Source of the DNA: DATBRC01 sp036560485
GTDB lineage: Bacteria > Pseudomonadota > Gammaproteobacteria > Burkholderiales > Burkholderiaceae_D
Reading direction: 5' to 3'
NCBI GenBank assembly: GCA_036560485.1
Contig: DATBRC010000018.1
Location: 30,603-94,602, forward strand
Length of the DNA stretch: 64,000 nucleotides
Below the pieces are notes generated by a model. The model was not told the origin of the DNA. It worked only from the letters and a program-made list of their open reading frames with translations, and ran no database searches. Shown piece after piece: positions 26,058 to 34,282 of this stretch. Position 1 is the stretch's first letter. The number at the start of each line of letters is the position of its first letter. The translations under genes were made by a program, and so were the position numbers.

Positions 26058-27272
26058 ATGTTACCGCGGGCCGATATAACCAGTGTCCGGCCCGTTGCCT
26101 ATCTTGAGGCACCCACACCAGTTGGGTCCAGCACTGACGCCCGTCAAGAGGTTTTCCACCAACTTACCAATATCGCGTTGGGCCAGCAACTGGATGTCAA
26201 GGTGCTGTCTCAATTGGATGATGGCACTTTCCTGGTACGTGTCAACGACACGCCGGCTCGCATGTCATTGCCGGTTGGTACGCGTGTAGGCGATTCACTG
26301 CCGATGACATTGATCGATACCGAACCGCGCATGACTTTTGTGCTCGGAAGTGAAGCCGGTACCGAGGCAGATTCAGCAAAAGCAACACTGAGTCCGGCCG
26401 GACGTCTAATCGATAATTTGCTGCAAACAGCCGAACAACATGGCGCGTCTACCGCCATCATCGGCAAAACACCTGTCGTCGCGACGCCTGCCGCAGCTCC
26501 AGCACAGATAGCGGCGGCTCTGCAAGACACGCTCACTGCAAGCGGATTATTCTACGAATCACATCTACAGCAATGGCTGGATGGCAGCCGCTCATTAACT
26601 GACTTGATGCGTGAGCCGCAGAACAAAGGTGACATCAATACCAAACCGCAAACCGCCACAACGCAAGCTGAAGCAACACGTCTTCTCAATTTTGTCCGAG
26701 AGTTAAGCAATAATGGCCGCCCCGTTACTGAGCTGATCCGCGACGTCCAGACGCAACTCGCCGGCGACAAGGATTCAATGCGTTTGCTCAATGTCGTACG
26801 TGACTGGACTGAAAGCGGCCGTTCATTAGCGGATTTGACGCAAACGCTGAAAACGCAAAGTGGTGCCGAGGCCCTGCTCCGCTCTGACACCATCACACCC
26901 GATGCAGCTCGACTGATTAATCAACAACTGAATACCCTGGAAAACCAGCGCGTGATGTGGCGCGGCGAACTCTGGCCCGGGCAGCAGATGGAATGGGAAG
27001 TCAGCCGTGACGCACCGAAGAACAAACAAACCAAACAAACAGAAGAAGCGCAACAATCCTGGCAGAGCGTAGTACGTTTTGACTTGCCGACATTGGGGAC
27101 AGTATCGGCCACAATCAACCTGACGGGCGATCGCGTGTCTATGCAGATTCGCACGACAACCGAAAAGGCCGCATCTTCATTGCGTATACATGGCAAGGCG
27201 CTGATCGATGCATTGCAGACCGCAGGGACGCCGCTCGATTCGCTTACGGTGAAACAAGATGCAGAAAACTAA
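26058..27272 (+). CDS. FliK-like hook-length control family protein
   Basis: The C-terminal 90 residues (from about 310) show the Flg_hook pattern: VVRFDLPTLGTVSATINLTGDRVSMQIRTT-type strands followed by a helix with LIDALQTAGTPLDSL. The N-terminal two thirds are low in conservation. A true fliK is present at 34283 in the fliFGHIJK cluster, so this is a second member. It starts 2 bp after fliT and overlaps the next gene (the FlhB-C paralogue) by 14 bp. That pairing of a FliK-like and an FlhB-like protein suggests they act together on the export switch, but the function is not established. Confidence 0.75.
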   Translation: MLPRADITSVRPVAYLEAPTPVGSSTDARQEVFHQLTNIALGQQLDVKVLSQLDDGTFLVRVNDTPARMSLPVGTRVGDSLPMTLIDTEPRMTFVLGSEAGTEADSAKATLSPAGRLIDNLLQTAEQHGASTAIIGKTPVVATPAAAPAQIAAALQDTLTASGLFYESHLQQWLDGSRSLTDLMREPQNKGDINTKPQTATTQAEATRLLNFVRELSNNGRPVTELIRDVQTQLAGDKDSMRLLNVVRDWTESGRSLADLTQTLKTQSGAEALLRSDTITPDAARLINQQLNTLENQRVMWRGELWPGQQMEWEVSRDAPKNKQTKQTEEAQQSWQSVVRFDLPTLGTVSATINLTGDRVSMQIRTTTEKAASSLRIHGKALIDALQTAGTPLDSLTVKQDAEN

Positions 27273-27549
27273 ACCGAATCTCCAAACTGCAGTGGCGCTC
27301 GCCTATCGAACCGGTGATTCGGCACCGAAAGTCGTGGCTCAGGGGCGCGGCTTGATTGCGGAAGAAATCATTGCACGCGCCAAGGAACATGGCGTTTTTG
27401 TCCATGAATCCAAGGAATTGGTCACGTTGTTGATGCAAGTGGAACTTGACAAACACATCCCGCCTGCCTTATACCGAGCAGTAGCGGAACTGCTGGCTTG
27501 GTTATATCATATTGAAAACGGCCAGCATGAAGCCGACGAAAAGGTTTGA
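27259..27549 (+). CDS. FlhB C-terminal-domain paralogue (export-switch-like protein)
   Basis: The 96 residues correspond only to the cytoplasmic C-terminal domain of FlhB/YscU, downstream of its NPTH autocleavage site: AVALAYRTGDSAPKVVAQG, AEEIIARAKEHGVFV and the helix PPALYRAVAELLAWLY. There is no membrane domain and no NPTH motif. Homologues (often called FhlB) can partly replace the cleaved FlhB tail in some bacteria. It overlaps the FliK-like gene by 14 bp, implying a shared function. Full-length flhB is not in this window. Confidence 0.88.
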   Translation: MQKTKPNLQTAVALAYRTGDSAPKVVAQGRGLIAEEIIARAKEHGVFVHESKELVTLLMQVELDKHIPPALYRAVAELLAWLYHIENGQHEADEKV

Positions 27550-27602
27550 TTGCATACCATTCCTGCTCCAGCGTATTAAAGAAATTGCAGTGAAAAATGT
27601 GG

Positions 27603-27676
27603 CATGAGATTTCTCATGTCAAAAATAACAAAACAGTGACGAGATATGAATGCGGCTGTACAAAAACCGCATTCAT
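27603..27676 (+). repeat. Two small inverted repeats between fhlB-like gene and ycgR
   Basis: CATGAGA-TT-TCTCATG (27603-27618) and ATGAATGCGG...CCGCATTCAT (27646-27655 with 27667-27676, 11-nt loop). Neither is followed by a T run. They may be operators or weak transcription stops before ycgR. Confidence 0.45.
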
Positions 27677-27706
27677 TCAGTTTATTAGCCGACGAGCACT
27701 ACACAG

Positions 27707-28480
27707 ATGCGAACAATCATCGATCCTGACTATTCTTCCACACAGGAGCTAAGCCCTTATCAGGTTCACTCGCGCCGGGAAATTATCGGGTTGTTGCGCA
27801 GTGTGGAGCATCACAAGCAATTGGTCAGCATGCACATCAATAAAGGTGCGGAAGCGATTGTGACATCGGTACTGGCAGTGGATGAAACGAATGACACCGT
27901 GATCATCGATTCGGCACCAAGTGAAGAATTGAACAAACGGATTGTTGCCAACGACAATATCTCATTTGAGACCGTACTTGATCATATCCGTATCTTGTTT
28001 TTTGCAACACGCGCGGAACAATGTGTGTACGACAATCTTCCGGCGCTTCGCATTCCCCTTCCTGCCAATTTGATACGACTGCAACGCCGCGAATTCTATC
28101 GTGTGCCGGTTCCACTCAGTATGGGCGTACGGTGTGACATTCAAATCCCGGATGATATGGGAACAGAAATGGAAACCATCAGTCTGACGCTACAGAATGT
28201 AAGCGGCGGCGGCATCGCGCTGATTGACGACAAAAAGAGGTTGGATAATACACCGGGGTTCATATACAAGAATTGCCGCATTACATTGCCGGGCAATACT
28301 GTTGTCGTCACTTCACTGCAAGTTAAAAATTCACAGGATTTGACTCTGCCAAACGGCAAGACCTCGCGCCGCATCGGCTGCCTGTTCTATGAGCTATCCA
28401 AACCGATGCTGACCGCAATCCAGCGTTTTATCACCAAGGTCGAACGGGAACAAAATGCCAAGGCTACCGGCATAAGATAA
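27707..28480 (+). CDS. ycgR: Flagellar brake protein YcgR (PilZ domain)
   Basis: YcgR binds cyclic di-GMP and then slows the flagellar motor at the stator/FliG interface. The 257-residue protein has an N-terminal YcgR domain (to about 120) and a PilZ domain with both c-di-GMP motifs: RRxxxR (Arg127, Arg128, Arg132 in RREFYR) and NVSGGG at 164-169 (D/N-x-S-x-x-G). It is therefore expected to bind c-di-GMP. It lies 157 bp after the export-switch paralogue and is followed by a hairpin terminator. Confidence 0.92.
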   Translation: MRTIIDPDYSSTQELSPYQVHSRREIIGLLRSVEHHKQLVSMHINKGAEAIVTSVLAVDETNDTVIIDSAPSEELNKRIVANDNISFETVLDHIRILFFATRAEQCVYDNLPALRIPLPANLIRLQRREFYRVPVPLSMGVRCDIQIPDDMGTEMETISLTLQNVSGGGIALIDDKKRLDNTPGFIYKNCRITLPGNTVVVTSLQVKNSQDLTLPNGKTSRRIGCLFYELSKPMLTAIQRFITKVEREQNAKATGIR

Positions 28481-28504
28481 CTCTTGATACGACAAAAAGT
28501 TGCA

Positions 28505-28533
28505 ACAACGCCAGAGGCGTTTTGTTAGACGCT
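28505..28533 (+). repeat. Fragment of the dispersed palindromic element
   Basis: The stretch ending TTTTGTTAGACGCTC matches the right terminus of the complete copies at 48770 and 54090 (TTTTGTTAGGCGCTC type). The rest of the element is absent. Confidence 0.5.
28507..28526 (+). terminator. Hairpin terminator after ycgR
   Basis: The perfect 6-bp stem AACGCC/GGCGTT (28507-28512 and 28516-28521) with loop AGA is followed by TTGTTA. It lies 27 bp after the ycgR stop and before the convergent fliE end. It is built from a fragment of the dispersed palindromic element. Confidence 0.6.
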
Positions 28534-28535
28534 CA

Positions 28536-28877
28536 TCACACCTGCATATTCATGATGTCGTGATAGGCTGAAACAAGCTTATTGCGTACCTGGACAGTCG
28601 CTTGAAATGTGATATTCGCTTTTTGCATCGAAATCATCACGTCCGACAGGCTGACCTTATCATCGCCCATCGAAAAGGCTTGCCCCAGCTTTTCTGCGCT
28701 GACCTGGCTTTGATTGACGTTATCCAGCGTCGCTTTCAAGGCATCTGCAAAGCCCGCTTTGTGCGGTGCAGTACCGGCATCAACCGGGCTGACACCATTT
28801 TGAGGTTTGGTAGCGGCAGCCTTTAGCTGCGCCATCATCGCCTCTATCCTGCTCGAATCAATTATTGGTGTTTTCAT
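28536..28877 (-). CDS. fliE: Flagellar hook-basal body protein FliE
   Basis: FliE joins the MS-ring to the proximal rod and is the first rod-type protein exported. The 113-residue protein has the family ending: KVSLSDVMISMQKANITFQATVQVRNKLVSAYHDIMNMQV-like helices. The start is ATG 28877 with GGAG 6 bases upstream; a TTG 12 bases earlier is rejected because it would overlap that site. The gene faces away from fliF, 255 bp apart, unlike the fliEFGHIJK order of enterics. Confidence 0.94.
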   Translation of the reverse strand: MKTPIIDSSRIEAMMAQLKAAATKPQNGVSPVDAGTAPHKAGFADALKATLDNVNQSQVSAEKLGQAFSMGDDKVSLSDVMISMQKANITFQATVQVRNKLVSAYHDIMNMQV

Positions 28878-29132
28878 AACGCGCTCCAATCACACTTTTG
28901 CACAACGCTACGTTACCACCCGCACAAAACAGCAGCCCTCTGATAAGCTGGCTAAAAATTGCTCTTTTCCAACGATTGAAATTTGCCGCTAAGGTGACAA
29001 TTGGCACCAAGGGCTGATCCGTATAGATCTCATCTGAAGAATGAGACTGCCAAATGAAGGCGATGGATTCAGTGAATGGACGAGGAAAAGAATGAATACG
29101 ATAACGATCAATAGCAATAACGGAGGCACATC

Positions 29133-30764
29133 ATGGCTGTAGCAGGTGAAATGGCCGTCTCTCCAAACATGGTCAGCTTTGCACAGACGCCAGCGGGGAA
29201 AAACTTTTTCCTGATGCTAGGTGTCGCCGTCATCATCGCCGTCATGTCCGGTATCTGGATGTGGAGTCAGCAACCAGAGTATCGCATTTTATTCTCCAAT
29301 TATTCCGACCGCGATGGTGGTGCGATCGTCGCTTCATTGCAACAGATGAACATCCCGTACAAATTTGCCGAAGGTGGCGGCGCCATTCTGGTACCAGCCT
29401 CACAGGTCCATGATGCACGTTTGCGCTTGGCGTCGCAAGGATTGCCCAAGGGTGGCAATGTCGGATTCGAGTTGATGGAAAATCAAAAACTCGGCGTTTC
29501 CCAATTTCTTGAACAAGTCAATTTCCAACGTGCGCTGGAAGGCGAACTGGCACGTTCCATCGAATCGATCGGGGTCGTGCAAGGTGCACGCGTACATTTG
29601 GCCTTGCCCAAGGCATCCGTATTCGTGCGTGACCAGCAAAAACCAACTGCATCCGTCGTGCTGAACTTGCAATCCGGCCGCACGCTGGATCAACAACAAG
29701 TCAGTGCAATCGTCCATTTGGTTGCAAGCAGCGTCCCTGACCTTCCACCGCAAAACATCAGCGTCATCGACCAAAACGGCAATCTGCTATCGCAATCGGA
29801 CAAAGGCGCAAGCAACAATACGTTGGACGCCACACAGCTCAAATACGTGCAAGACTTGCAAGAAAGCGTTGTCAAAAAAGTGGAATCGATTATTACGCCA
29901 ATCGTAGGCATCAATAACGTTCGTGCCGAAGCGACCGCTGATATTGATTTCTCACAAAGCGAACAAGCTGCAGAGACCTATAAACCCAACCAGACGCCAA
30001 ATGAGGCATCGGTGCGCAGCCAGCAGTCAAGCGAATCGCAGGCGTCGAATGGCGCTACCGCAGGCGGCGTGCCAGGGGCATTGTCCAACCAACCGCCAGT
30101 ACCAGCCACCGCGCCGCTTACCACTCCTGCAGTGGGCAAACCGGCTGGCGCTGTGGCCGTCCCGACCAATACGCACAAAGACATGACCGTCAATTACGAA
30201 GTTGACAAAACAGTACGCTATGTACAACAACCTATGGGCGGTTTGAAACGTCTTTCCGTCGCAGTGGTCGTCAACTACAAGCGTGAAGTCGATAACAAGG
30301 GCAAGGTCACGATGAAGCCGCTTACCGATGCGGAAAAAACTCAAATCACTGATTTAGTCAAAGAAGCAATGGGCTTCAACAAGGACCGCGGCGACACACT
30401 GAACGTGGTCAATAGTCCATTTGCCAGTGCTGACAAAGAGATAATCCCTACCGTGCCATTCTGGAAAGATCCAGGCAACATCCAAATGGCCAAGGATATC
30501 GGCAAATATATTCTTGGCGCTCTGCTGCTGCTTTACCTATACTTCTCAGTACTGAAGCCGATGATAACGAAGATTATCGAGAACCTCAAAGCGCCACCGG
30601 TATTTCATGTGCCGGAGACGCATAACGTGGCGCATGAAGGCGATCATGTCGACATCGCGCCGCGGAATTATCAGGCAAACTTGAATCTGGCAAAACAGTT
30701 GGCTAAAGACGATCCTAAAATCGTCGCCAATGTCGTGAAAACATGGGTGGGCGTAAATGAGTGA
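29133..30764 (+). CDS. fliF: Flagellar MS-ring protein
   Basis: FliF builds the membrane ring on which the C-ring and export gate assemble. At 543 residues it has both transmembrane helices (about 24-45 and 455-475) flanking the periplasmic ring-building motifs, with LVASSVPDLPPQNISVIDQNG-type sequence in between. A Pro/Ala/Ser-rich stretch near residues 285-345 is a flexible loop. The cytoplasmic tail that binds FliG is intact. The ATG is preceded by CGGAGG. Its end overlaps the fliG start by 8 bp. Confidence 0.96.
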   Translation: MAVAGEMAVSPNMVSFAQTPAGKNFFLMLGVAVIIAVMSGIWMWSQQPEYRILFSNYSDRDGGAIVASLQQMNIPYKFAEGGGAILVPASQVHDARLRLASQGLPKGGNVGFELMENQKLGVSQFLEQVNFQRALEGELARSIESIGVVQGARVHLALPKASVFVRDQQKPTASVVLNLQSGRTLDQQQVSAIVHLVASSVPDLPPQNISVIDQNGNLLSQSDKGASNNTLDATQLKYVQDLQESVVKKVESIITPIVGINNVRAEATADIDFSQSEQAAETYKPNQTPNEASVRSQQSSESQASNGATAGGVPGALSNQPPVPATAPLTTPAVGKPAGAVAVPTNTHKDMTVNYEVDKTVRYVQQPMGGLKRLSVAVVVNYKREVDNKGKVTMKPLTDAEKTQITDLVKEAMGFNKDRGDTLNVVNSPFASADKEIIPTVPFWKDPGNIQMAKDIGKYILGALLLLYLYFSVLKPMITKIIENLKAPPVFHVPETHNVAHEGDHVDIAPRNYQANLNLAKQLAKDDPKIVANVVKTWVGVNE

Positions 30765-31752
30765 TGCAGGTGTAGAAAAAGGCGCAATTCTGATGCTGGC
30801 TCTGGGTGAAGATGAGGCCGCAGAGGTGATGCGTTATCTCGGTCCGCGCGAAGTGCAAAAGCTCGGTGCTGCGATGGCTACAATGAAGGGTGTGGCCAAT
30901 GATCGCCTTGAAGTCGTGCTGGATGACTTCCGTAATGAAACCGAAAAAAGTTCGTCACTCGGTCTTGATTCGGACGAATATATTCGCCAGGTTTTGACTA
31001 AAGCGTTGGGCGATGACAAGGCTGCCTCGCTGCTCAATCGTATTCTCGGCGGCCGTGACGCAAGCGGCATTGAAAGCTTGAAATGGATGGATGCCGCATC
31101 GGTCGCCGACCTGATCCGCAACGAACATCCGCAGATCATCGCAACCATTCTCGTGCATCTGGAACGCTATCATGCGTGCGAGGTATTGGACTGCTTCACC
31201 GAACGTCTGCGCAACGATGTCGTGCTTCGCATTGCCACTCTGGATGGTGTGCAGCCAACCGCCCTGCGCGAGCTCAATGAAGTATTGACCAAACTGTTGA
31301 CCGGTAATGAAAGCCTGAAGAAAAAACCGATGGGCGGCATCCGCACTGCGGCTGAAATCCTCAACTTCCTCGGTGGTGAAACGGAAGCATCGGTCATGTC
31401 CAACCTGAAAAACTATGACGGCGACATGGCACAAAAAATCATGGATGAGATGTTCGTGTTCGATAACATCATGGACATCGACGATCGTGGTATTCAGGTC
31501 ATGTTGCGCGAAGTCCAGTCTGAATCTCTCATCGTTGCACTCAAAGGTGCAAACATTGACCTGCGCGAAAAGATCTTCAAGAACATGTCGCAACGCGCTG
31601 CCGAAATGATGCGCGAAGACCTTGAGTCCAAAGGACCTGTACGTCTGTCGGAAGTTGAAGCGCAACAGAAAGAAATTCTGCAAATCGTTCGCCGATTGGC
31701 AGACGAAGGCCAGATCATGCTAGGCGCCAAAGGCGAGGATCAATATGTCTAG
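30757..31752 (+). CDS. fliG: Flagellar motor switch protein FliG
   Basis: FliG is the rotor component that contacts the stator. The 331 residues include the N-terminal FliF-binding domain, the middle domain with EHPQIIATILVHLE (EHPQ motif) and the C-terminal torque helix containing the charged set LREKIFKNMSQRAAEMMREDLES. It overlaps fliF by 8 bp and fliH by 8 bp, consistent with coupled translation. Confidence 0.97.
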   Translation: MSDAGVEKGAILMLALGEDEAAEVMRYLGPREVQKLGAAMATMKGVANDRLEVVLDDFRNETEKSSSLGLDSDEYIRQVLTKALGDDKAASLLNRILGGRDASGIESLKWMDAASVADLIRNEHPQIIATILVHLERYHACEVLDCFTERLRNDVVLRIATLDGVQPTALRELNEVLTKLLTGNESLKKKPMGGIRTAAEILNFLGGETEASVMSNLKNYDGDMAQKIMDEMFVFDNIMDIDDRGIQVMLREVQSESLIVALKGANIDLREKIFKNMSQRAAEMMREDLESKGPVRLSEVEAQQKEILQIVRRLADEGQIMLGAKGEDQYV

Positions 31753-32398
31753 CGAGACCGTTCCGAAGGAACAGCAAACAGCGTATCAACGCTGGGAAAT
31801 GAATTCTTTTGGGGATAACCGGACCAGCACCAGAAACGCAGCCGGCAATGCTGCAAGCAACAAACTGACGATTGAACAAACTGCACAGCTGCGCGAAGAA
31901 GCGCGTACGAAAGGTTACGCAGATGGCTTGGCAGAAGGCCGTGCCGCAGGATTGGCGCAAGGTCGTGCCGAAGCCGCCGGTGAGATCACACTCTTGCAAA
32001 CGCTCGCAGAATCCTTCAGCCAGGAACTGGTTCGTGCCGATGAGATCATTTCACAAGACGTGATGAGCCTGGCGCTCGATATAGCCAAGGCCATGTTGAA
32101 AACATCGCTCAGTGTGCACCCTGAATTGGTTCTGCCAATTGTCAGCGAAGCCATCCATTACCTGCCCAGCCTGCAGCAACCCGCCATTCTTTTTCTCAAT
32201 CCAAGTGATATCGCAATCGTCAAAGACCATATGAGCGACGAGTTGAACAAGGCCGGTTGGCGTGTCGCAGAAGACATGCATTTGCAACGTGGCGGATGCC
32301 GTATCGAAACTGCCACCAATCAAATCGACGCGTCGACACAAACGCGCTGGCAACGCATTGCCGAAGCGTTAGGCAAAGAATCGGACTGGCTGGCATGA
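31745..32398 (+). CDS. fliH: Flagellar export apparatus regulator FliH
   Basis: FliH binds the FliI ATPase and anchors it to the C-ring. The 217-residue protein has the family's repeated small-residue helix (GYADGLAEGRAAGLAQGRAEA, GxxxG-like) near residues 58-78 and a C-terminal domain similar to ATP-synthase delta, with WRVAEDMHLQRGGCRIET. The N-terminal 40 residues are polar. The last codons overlap the fliI start (ATGA). Confidence 0.93.
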   Translation: MSSETVPKEQQTAYQRWEMNSFGDNRTSTRNAAGNAASNKLTIEQTAQLREEARTKGYADGLAEGRAAGLAQGRAEAAGEITLLQTLAESFSQELVRADEIISQDVMSLALDIAKAMLKTSLSVHPELVLPIVSEAIHYLPSLQQPAILFLNPSDIAIVKDHMSDELNKAGWRVAEDMHLQRGGCRIETATNQIDASTQTRWQRIAEALGKESDWLA

Positions 32399-33798
32399 AC
32401 TCTTTTCCCTCCAGTGCCACACGTTGGAAATCGTATTTACGCGATTGCAGCGCACTATTGGAGATCGCCGAACCTCTGCAAGTTTCAGGGCGCGTCACAC
32501 GCGTGACGGGCATGGTGATGGAAGCAGTCGGCATGAAATTGGCCGTCGGCAGCGCCTGCACGGTTCCGTTGCCCAATGGCGCATTGATTGAAGCGGAAGT
32601 CGTCGGCTTCAATGAAGACCGGCTTTTTTTAATGCCGCAAAACGATGTCGAAGGCATTGTTCCGGGCACCCGTGTCTATCCGGTTGAAGTCGTCCAAACA
32701 TTGCCGCGCGCAGGCTCGGTATCGCATCCGCGCCGTCGCCCGAGCGATCGTGGCAGACATTTGCCGGTTGGCGATGAATTGCTTGGACGCGTGCTCGATG
32801 GCGCAGGCCGACCACTGGACAATCTCGGCCCATTGAATGCCACTCATGCCGCACCGTTGAACGTACGCGCAGCCAATCCGCTTGGCCGCGCTCCGATTGT
32901 CGATATTCTTGATGTCGGCATACGCGCCATCAACAGTATGTTGACGGTAGGACGCGGACAGCGCATGGGATTATTTGCAGGATCGGGCGTCGGTAAAAGC
33001 GTATTGCTCGGCATGATGGCGCGCTACACCAGCGCTGATGTGATCGTGGTCGGGTTGATCGGCGAACGCGGTCGCGAGGTCAAGGAATTCATCGAACAAA
33101 TTCTCGGTGCAGTCGGTCTGGCACGCTCGGTTGTCGTCGCTGCACCTGCCGATACCCCTCCCCTGATGCGCTTGCAAGGCGCCGCTTATGCGACCGCGAT
33201 TGCAGAGCATTTTCGCGATCAGGGAAAACACGTTTTGTTGATCATGGATTCGCTGACGCGCTACGCGATGGCGCAGCGCGAAATTGCGCTTGCCATCGGA
33301 GAACCGCCAGCGACCAAAGGTTATCCGCCATCCGTATTCGCCAAGTTGCCGACACTGGTCGAACGTGCCGGTAATGGCAAACCAGGCGGCGGCTCGATCA
33401 CCGCTTTTTATACCGTTCTGACTGAAGGCGACGACCAGCAGGATCCGATTGCCGACGCCGCACGCGCCATTCTGGACGGCCACATTGTGCTGGATCGTGC
33501 ATTGGCGGAAGGCGGTCATTATCCTGCCATCGATATTGAACAATCGATCAGTCGTGCAATGCACAATATTACGCAGCCGGCGCATCAGCAACTGACACGC
33601 AAACTGAAACAGCTTTATTCGCGATATGAACGCAGCCGCGACTTGATCAGTGTAGGCGCCTATAGTGCCGGCGCTGACCCAGTGCTGGATGAAGCCATTG
33701 CCAGACATGCAAAAATTGAATCATTTCTGCAGCAAGACATTTCCGAACGATCCGACGTTACCGAGAGCTTGAGGCAACTTACCGCTCTATTCGGATGA
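32395..33798 (+). CDS. fliI: Flagellum-specific ATPase
   Basis: FliI is the ATPase of flagellar type III export, related to the F1 beta subunit. Walker A is AGSGVGKS (195-202), followed by GLIGERGREVKEF and the Walker B strand VLLIMDSLTRYAMAQREI. The start is ATG 32395, inside the fliH stop (ATGA), giving the usual 467 residues. A longer in-frame reading into fliH was rejected. The family's C-terminal SAGADPVLDEAI is present. Confidence 0.97.
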   Translation: MNSFPSSATRWKSYLRDCSALLEIAEPLQVSGRVTRVTGMVMEAVGMKLAVGSACTVPLPNGALIEAEVVGFNEDRLFLMPQNDVEGIVPGTRVYPVEVVQTLPRAGSVSHPRRRPSDRGRHLPVGDELLGRVLDGAGRPLDNLGPLNATHAAPLNVRAANPLGRAPIVDILDVGIRAINSMLTVGRGQRMGLFAGSGVGKSVLLGMMARYTSADVIVVGLIGERGREVKEFIEQILGAVGLARSVVVAAPADTPPLMRLQGAAYATAIAEHFRDQGKHVLLIMDSLTRYAMAQREIALAIGEPPATKGYPPSVFAKLPTLVERAGNGKPGGGSITAFYTVLTEGDDQQDPIADAARAILDGHIVLDRALAEGGHYPAIDIEQSISRAMHNITQPAHQQLTRKLKQLYSRYERSRDLISVGAYSAGADPVLDEAIARHAKIESFLQQDISERSDVTESLRQLTALFG

Positions 33799-33832
33799 TT
33801 GAATTAATATCAGCAATATAAAATTAAAAATT

Positions 33833-34273
33833 ATGGCGCTATTGTCTGCACTTGATACATTGATTGAATTGGCCATGCGGGAAACCGATGAAGCCGCCAA
33901 ACGACTTGGCCATGCAATTCGCGCAACAGAGGATACCGAGAAAAAGCTTGAGTTGCTGATGCAATATCGCGATGAATATGCAGCACGTTTTCAAGCCAGT
34001 ATGGCGGCCGGGCTGACCGCGATGGGTTATCGCAATTTTCAGCTTTTCATGGGCAAGCTTGACGATGCGATCGCAGGACAGCAACAGATCGTCATGCAAT
34101 CGAAACGGCTTGAAGAGAATGAACGAAGCGCCTGGCAGCAAAGCGAACGCAAGCGCATGTCATACGACACGCTCGCCACCCGGGCGCATAAAGAAGAGCA
34201 ACGTAAAGAGAACAAGCGCGATCAGAAAGATACGGATGAACAAGCAACACGTAGCGCACATTTCAAACGATAA
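33833..34273 (+). CDS. fliJ: Flagellar export chaperone FliJ
   Basis: This small coiled-coil protein of 146 residues follows fliI. FliJ inserts into the FliI ring like the gamma subunit of F1 and escorts chaperones. The sequence is almost wholly helical and highly charged, and ends in a Lys/Arg/Glu-rich tail (EEQRKENKRDQKDTDE). Assignment rests on position, length and heptad-like pattern, with LALS-type N-terminus. Confidence 0.9.
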   Translation: MALLSALDTLIELAMRETDEAAKRLGHAIRATEDTEKKLELLMQYRDEYAARFQASMAAGLTAMGYRNFQLFMGKLDDAIAGQQQIVMQSKRLEENERSAWQQSERKRMSYDTLATRAHKEEQRKENKRDQKDTDEQATRSAHFKR

Positions 34274-34282
34274 CTAAGTAAA

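Noticed and set aside
28948..28965. Sigma-54-like site CTGG-N9-GC upstream of fliF
   Set aside because: The spacing between GG and GC is 9, one short of the strict 10. No other sigma-54 feature is present, and the late promoters use sigma-28.
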